64,000 nt of DNA from Sphingomonas sp. OK281 (GTDB lineage Bacteria > Pseudomonadota > Alphaproteobacteria > Sphingomonadales > Sphingomonadaceae). Where the stretch lies: assembly GCF_900115295.1 (NCBI RefSeq), contig NZ_FOVZ01000002.1, forward strand, positions 682,001 through 746,000, given 5' to 3'. Positions within the stretch are counted from its first letter, which is position 1. Each line of letters opens with the position of its first letter. The notes beneath the pieces were generated by a model, which made no database searches, was not told the origin of the DNA, and saw nothing but the letters and a program-made list of their open reading frames with translations. A program made the translations under genes and the position numbers. Positions 62,361 through 64,000 of this stretch are shown here, one piece after another.

Positions 62361-62465
62361 TTCCCCTCCCGCTTGCGGGAGGGGTTAGGGGAGGGGATGA
62401 CATAGCCGCGAGTCCGACGATCGAGGCCAGGCCCTCCCCCGACCCCTCCCGCAAGCGGGAGGGGA
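62361..62465. repeat. Palindromic element family G copy 2, inside the his operon
   Basis: CCCCTCCCGCTTGCGGGAGG at the left is a perfect hairpin repeated as the complement CCCCTCCCGCAAGCGGGAGG at the right; GGGGTTAGGGGAGGGG / CCCTCCCCCGACCCC pair inside. It fills the gap between hisB and hisH. The edge next to hisH gives the ribosome site for its TTG start. Confidence 0.9.
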
Positions 62466-62468
62466 GCA

Positions 62469-63056
62469 TCACAGTATCCCCTTGGTCGACGGAATAGCGT
62501 CGGCCTTGCGCGGATCGATCTCGATCGCCGTCCGCAGCGCCCGCGCCACACCCTTGAACGCCGCCTCGGCGATGTGGTGGTTGTTCGACCCGTACAGTGT
62601 CTCGACGTGCAACGTAATCCCCGCCGCCTGCGCGAAGCTGTGGAAGAAATGCTCGAACATCTCGGTATCCATCCCGCCCAGCCGCTTCTGCGAGAACAGG
62701 TCCTTCCACACCAGCCAGGGCCGCCCGGAAATATCCAGCGCCACCCGCGTCAACGTCTCGTCCATCGGCGACAGCGCATCGCCGTACCGCGCGATGCCGC
62801 GTTTATCGCCGAGCGCCTGCGCGAACGCCTGGCCGATCGCGATCCCGGTATCCTCGACGGTGTGATGCTCGTCGATGTGCAGGTCGCCCTTGGTCCGCAC
62901 GCGGATATCGATCAGCGAGTGGCGCGACAATTGTTCGAGCATGTGATCGAAGAAACCGACCCCGGTCTCGACGTCGTATACGCCGGTCCCATCGAGGTTC
63001 ACGGTGACGTCGATCGCCGTCTCGGCGGTGGAGCGGGTGATCGTGGCGGTGCGCAT
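62469..63056 (-). CDS. hisB: Imidazoleglycerol-phosphate dehydratase HisB
   Basis: HisB dehydrates IGP to imidazole acetol phosphate. The 195-residue monofunctional enzyme has [34 protein letters not shown] and [16 protein letters not shown] with Mn-binding His residues. It lacks the HisB phosphatase domain of enterobacteria. It is the first gene of the minus-strand his operon. GGGAGG precedes ATG 63056. Confidence 0.96.
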   Translation of the reverse strand: MRTATITRSTAETAIDVTVNLDGTGVYDVETGVGFFDHMLEQLSRHSLIDIRVRTKGDLHIDEHHTVEDTGIAIGQAFAQALGDKRGIARYGDALSPMDETLTRVALDISGRPWLVWKDLFSQKRLGGMDTEMFEHFFHSFAQAAGITLHVETLYGSNNHHIAEAAFKGVARALRTAIEIDPRKADAIPSTKGIL

Positions 63057-63127
63057 GCCACCTCCCATAACGCGCTGACCGACGCATGCAATCTTGACCG
63101 CCAATCGAATGACGCTACCCAAGGGAA

Positions 63128-63613
63128 ATGACCGATGGACTACCCGACAGCCTGATTCCCTACGACGAGATCGTACAAGAAGCCCTGCGTGCCGTGGTCG
63201 GCCGCGTGCTCGGTTCGGTCGCGGAGGCCGGCGGGCTTCCCGGCGAGCATCATTTCTACATCACCTTCAAGACGCAGGCGCCGGGAGTCGACATCCCCAA
63301 GCGGTTGATGGAGCGCTTTCCGGACGAGATGACGATCGTCATGCAGAACCGCTATTGGGACCTCATCGTCGACGACGAGCGCTTCTCGATCGGGCTGTCG
63401 TTCAACCAAGTCCCGTCGAAGCTGGTGATCCCATACTCGGCAATCACCGCGTTCCAGGACCCGGCGGTCAGCTTCGAACTCCGCTTCCAGGCGCAGGAAG
63501 GTGCGGAAGACGCGCTCGGCGACCACGACGAAGCGGAAAACGACGGCCCGACCGCAGTCCCGATCGAAGACGGCTCGAACGTCGTAGCCGTGGATTTCAA
63601 ACGGAAGAAGTAA
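63128..63613 (+). CDS. sspB: SspB-family ClpXP adaptor (alphaproteobacterial type)
   Basis: This 161-residue protein has the alphaproteobacterial SspB core ([72 protein letters not shown]) and an acidic, disordered tail ending [10 protein letters not shown], the ClpX-binding end. It delivers ssrA-tagged and other proteins to ClpXP. It is divergent from hisB. Confidence 0.92.
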   Translation: MTDGLPDSLIPYDEIVQEALRAVVGRVLGSVAEAGGLPGEHHFYITFKTQAPGVDIPKRLMERFPDEMTIVMQNRYWDLIVDDERFSIGLSFNQVPSKLVIPYSAITAFQDPAVSFELRFQAQEGAEDALGDHDEAENDGPTAVPIEDGSNVVAVDFKRKK

Positions 63614-63620
63614 CCCAAAC

Positions 63621-63769
63621 TCCCTCGCCCCTACGGGGAGAGGGAAGGGGCCCGCCGCACTTGCGGTGGGAAGGGAGAGGGGAGTGAGGCTCGGGACGGT
63701 TCATCCCAACGGCCCCTCTCCCTTCCGTCGCAAGCGCTCCTCCCTCCCTCTCCCCTGAGGGGCGAGGGA
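63621..63769. repeat. Palindromic element family B copy 3 (149 nt)
   Basis: This is nearly the same as the copy at 31971. The outer arms TCCCTCGCCCC / GGGGCGAGGGA and inner hairpin CCCGCCGCACTTGCGGTGGG are kept. It lies between sspB and fumC, which point the same way, 31 bases before the fumC start. Confidence 0.93.
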
Positions 63770-63799
63770 CCCACGCACGCTACGGAAGGTTGACCCCGC

Positions 63800-64000
63800 A
63801 TGACCCAAACCCGCACAGAAACCGACACGATCGGCCCGATCGACGTCCCCGCCGCCGCATACTGGGGCGCCCAAACCGAACGCTCGATCGAGAACTTCCC
63901 CTTCGCCACCCGCGAACGCATGCCGATCGAGATCGTCCACGCCCTCGCCCTCGTCAAACAAGCGGCCGCTCGCGTAAACCGGTCGCACGGCCTCGACGAA
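63800..64000 (+). CDS. fumC: Class II fumarate hydratase, N-terminal part
   Basis: The first 67 residues of a class II fumarase are present; the gene runs off the right edge. [27 protein letters not shown] at residues 8-34 is the family N-terminal signature, and [13 protein letters not shown] continues it. FumC converts fumarate to malate in the TCA cycle and needs no iron. The similar aspartase family cannot be excluded fully from this part, but [14 protein letters not shown] fits fumarase better. Confidence 0.88.
   Translation, partial: MTQTRTETDTIGPIDVPAAAYWGAQTERSIENFPFATRERMPIEIVHALALVKQAAARVNRSHGLDE

Overview
The window is chromosomal DNA of a GC-rich alphaproteobacterium, most likely Sphingomonas or a close sphingomonad. 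This is inferred from gene content and order: a SciP/DUF1153 cell-cycle regulator, the alphaproteobacterial SspB, an mlaE-mlaF-mlaD set followed by an auxiliary lipoprotein, a glgP-glgB-glgC-glgA-pgm cluster, many GTG and TTG starts, and many ATGA or GTGA start/stop overlaps. Two sites resemble the EcfG general-stress promoter of this group. No rRNA, integrase, transposase or CRISPR array was seen. One tRNA gene, tRNA-Tyr, is present.

Layout. Positions 1-2.1 kb hold the end of pdxH, a cation diffusion facilitator and a PhzF-family isomerase, all overlapping. At 2.2-3.6 kb on the minus strand are mnmA and a small UvrB/UvrC-motif protein. At 4.1-4.8 kb are sciP and a GlsB-type membrane protein. 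At 5.0-10.4 kb are a SIMPL-domain protein and a two-gene RND efflux pump. A DUF445 membrane protein follows at 10.7-11.9 kb. Then comes a visibly AT-rich island (12.2-14.3 kb) with an OLD/AAA-type ATPase and an RloB-like TOPRIM protein, a probable two-gene phage-defence module. From 14.5 to 19.2 kb lie a HAD phosphatase, the Mla-type lipid transport operon and a small stress protein. A seven-gene minus-strand glycogen/trehalose operon fills 19.3-30.8 kb.

The second half is mostly housekeeping: tRNA-Tyr, rlmB, a ferredoxin, an AlkA-type glycosylase, mntH, a glycine-zipper protein, a His-rich CDF exporter, mutS, a malic enzyme-phosphotransacetylase fusion, two SDRs with an MFS carrier, an M1 peptidase, a CHAP protein, a Tat-exported MsrB, a cytochrome P450, a NatAB-like ABC exporter, queG, a PAP2 protein, a lipoprotein/EI24 pair, adenosine kinase and an APC permease. 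The right end carries the his operon (hisB-hisH-hisA-hisF-58 aa ORF-hisE-HIT), sspB and the start of fumC.

The most striking non-coding feature is the density of intergenic palindromic elements of about 50-240 nt. At least seven sequence families occur between genes, often as a hairpin, a spacer and the reverse complement of the hairpin (REP-doublet or BIME-like). The 149-nt family has three near-identical copies with a compensatory base-pair change. Another family sits inside the his operon, and its edge appears to supply the Shine-Dalgarno sequence of hisH and of the HIT gene. The two leads worth following are the RloAB-like island and these structured repeats.
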